From Hellea sp. (GTDB lineage Bacteria > Pseudomonadota > Alphaproteobacteria > Caulobacterales > Maricaulaceae): a DNA stretch of 64,000 nt. Positions 63,474 through 64,000 of this stretch are shown one piece after another. The stretch spans positions 1-64,000 of the forward strand of contig JAOIVW010000004.1 in NCBI GenBank assembly GCA_028224375.1. The letters are read 5' to 3'. How positions within the stretch are numbered: the stretch's first letter is position 1; the number at the start of each line of letters is the position of its first letter. The notes under the pieces are model-generated. The model did not search any database, was not told the DNA's origin, and saw nothing but the letters and a program-made list of their open reading frames with translations. Both the position numbers and the translations under genes were made by a program.

Positions 63474-64000
63474 GCGCGGCGGCGCTCACGGCGAAGCAGG
63501 CGGAAGGTGGTTACGCCAGCTGCAAGCGCGCAAACACAGGCAAATCCGACGACCAAAACAATCAGGTAGAGCCCATCAGATATGCTCAACCCTAAATCGG
63601 GAAGAAGCGCCGTTTCGGCATTGCGCCGCAGAGATAAAAACAGAGCCGTGATAAGCCCTAAAACAACGCCGATGACTCCGCCTTTCAAGCCGCGCAACCC
63701 CGCTTGCTTAATAAACAACCGCGCGATGAAGCCGTCTTCCGCGCCAACTTGAACCAACACACGAATAACGTCCCGCTGCGCAGAGAGGGCGGCGCGCGTG
63801 GCAAAAGCTGAGACCGCAATCCCGGCTCCAAAAATCAGGGCCAGTAAGGCAAGAGCTGATGCTTTTAAGCCCTGAGCTGAGCGGCCAATTTGATCTGACC
63901 AACGGCTGTGATCATCGACCTCGGCAATCAGACCTTCTTCGCTTAAGGCCGAATTTAAACGGGTTGGGGAGAGCGACTCTCCATTTTTAAGATTGACGGA
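63470..64000 (-). CDS. ftsX: cell division protein FtsX, C-terminal part (5' end beyond window)
   Basis: The C-terminal 176 residues of the FtsEX permease subunit. It is open to the window edge without a stop. Visible: an extracytoplasmic segment (LSEEGLIAEVDDHSRWSDQ), a membrane helix, AQRDVIRVLVQVGAEDGFIA and two further helices, ending in RLLRRERRRA. With FtsE it would activate cell wall hydrolases at the septum. ftsE should lie just upstream, beyond 64000. Confidence 0.9.
   Translation of the reverse strand, partial: SVNLKNGESLSPTRLNSALSEEGLIAEVDDHSRWSDQIGRSAQGLKASALALLALIFGAGIAVSAFATRAALSAQRDVIRVLVQVGAEDGFIARLFIKQAGLRGLKGGVIGVVLGLITALFLSLRRNAETALLPDLGLSISDGLYLIVLVVGFACVCALAAGVTTFRLLRRERRRA

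Overview
The window reads as an ordinary chromosomal segment of an alphaproteobacterium of moderate GC. Families typical of Alphaproteobacteria (DUF2794, DUF2125, DUF983, a NifU-like scaffold lacking its third cysteine) and the tyrC / DUF2125 / YdcF / ftsX neighbourhood support the class. The overall flavour (PQQ-type sugar dehydrogenase, photolyase, TonB/TolA-like proline-rich protein) suggests a marine Maricaulales/Hyphomonadaceae-type organism, but the genus is inference. No prophage, insertion sequence, CRISPR array or rRNA operon was seen.

Layout. 1-8.3 kb: frameshifted aldo/keto reductase (window edge), a BI-1 membrane protein, DUF2794, rarA, a large membrane protein built of DUF1508 repeats, and an RhlE-type DEAD-box helicase. 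8.4-12.7 kb: a tightly coupled operon of three envelope proteins (secreted adaptor, GAF-like/HlyD adaptor, and a membrane metalloprotease fused to an HlyD-like arm). 12.8-24.1 kb: SRPBCC protein, TonB/TolA-like protein, a DMT transporter, tRNA-Leu(CAA), YqaA, murI, a GT39 enzyme, then msrA, photolyase and a homoserine dehydrogenase with an aspartate-kinase-like N-terminus, and DUF983. 24.2-27.5 kb: an AT-rich trypsin-like protease, then an S-box (SAM-I) riboswitch in front of metX / 59-aa membrane protein / metB.

27.5-40.0 kb is a branched-chain amino acid supercluster, all on the plus strand: leader peptide with an attenuator, ilvD, ilvC, ilvI, orphan membrane gene, small ACT subunit, leuA, leuC, leuD, orphan gene, leuB, ilvA. 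The leader peptide is very rich in Ile/Leu/Val codons and is followed by mutually exclusive antiterminator and terminator stems. Different palindromic intergenic elements sit in front of ilvI, leuA, leuC and leuD, and AT-rich orphan genes are slotted between operon genes with overlapping start and stop codons.

40.0-64 kb: sugar dehydrogenase, DUF418 protein, a winged-helix regulator with a divergent DUF2141/SMR pair and two matching palindromic operators between them; xerC, NifU-like scaffold, yidD, thrS; polysaccharide genes (O-antigen ligase, two GT2, one ArnT-like GT); a permuted-papain (YiiX-like) protein, a wax ester synthase/DGAT and a lipase-like hydrolase; an EAL protein with a degenerate GGDEF domain; a methyltransferase, chorismate mutase and prephenate dehydrogenase for tyrosine synthesis; and DUF2125, YdcF and ftsX, the last running off the window.

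The most interesting points are the ilv attenuator heading a 12-kb BCAA supercluster, the S-box riboswitch in an alphaproteobacterium, the protease/HlyD operon, and the repeated insertion of orphan genes into amino acid operons.
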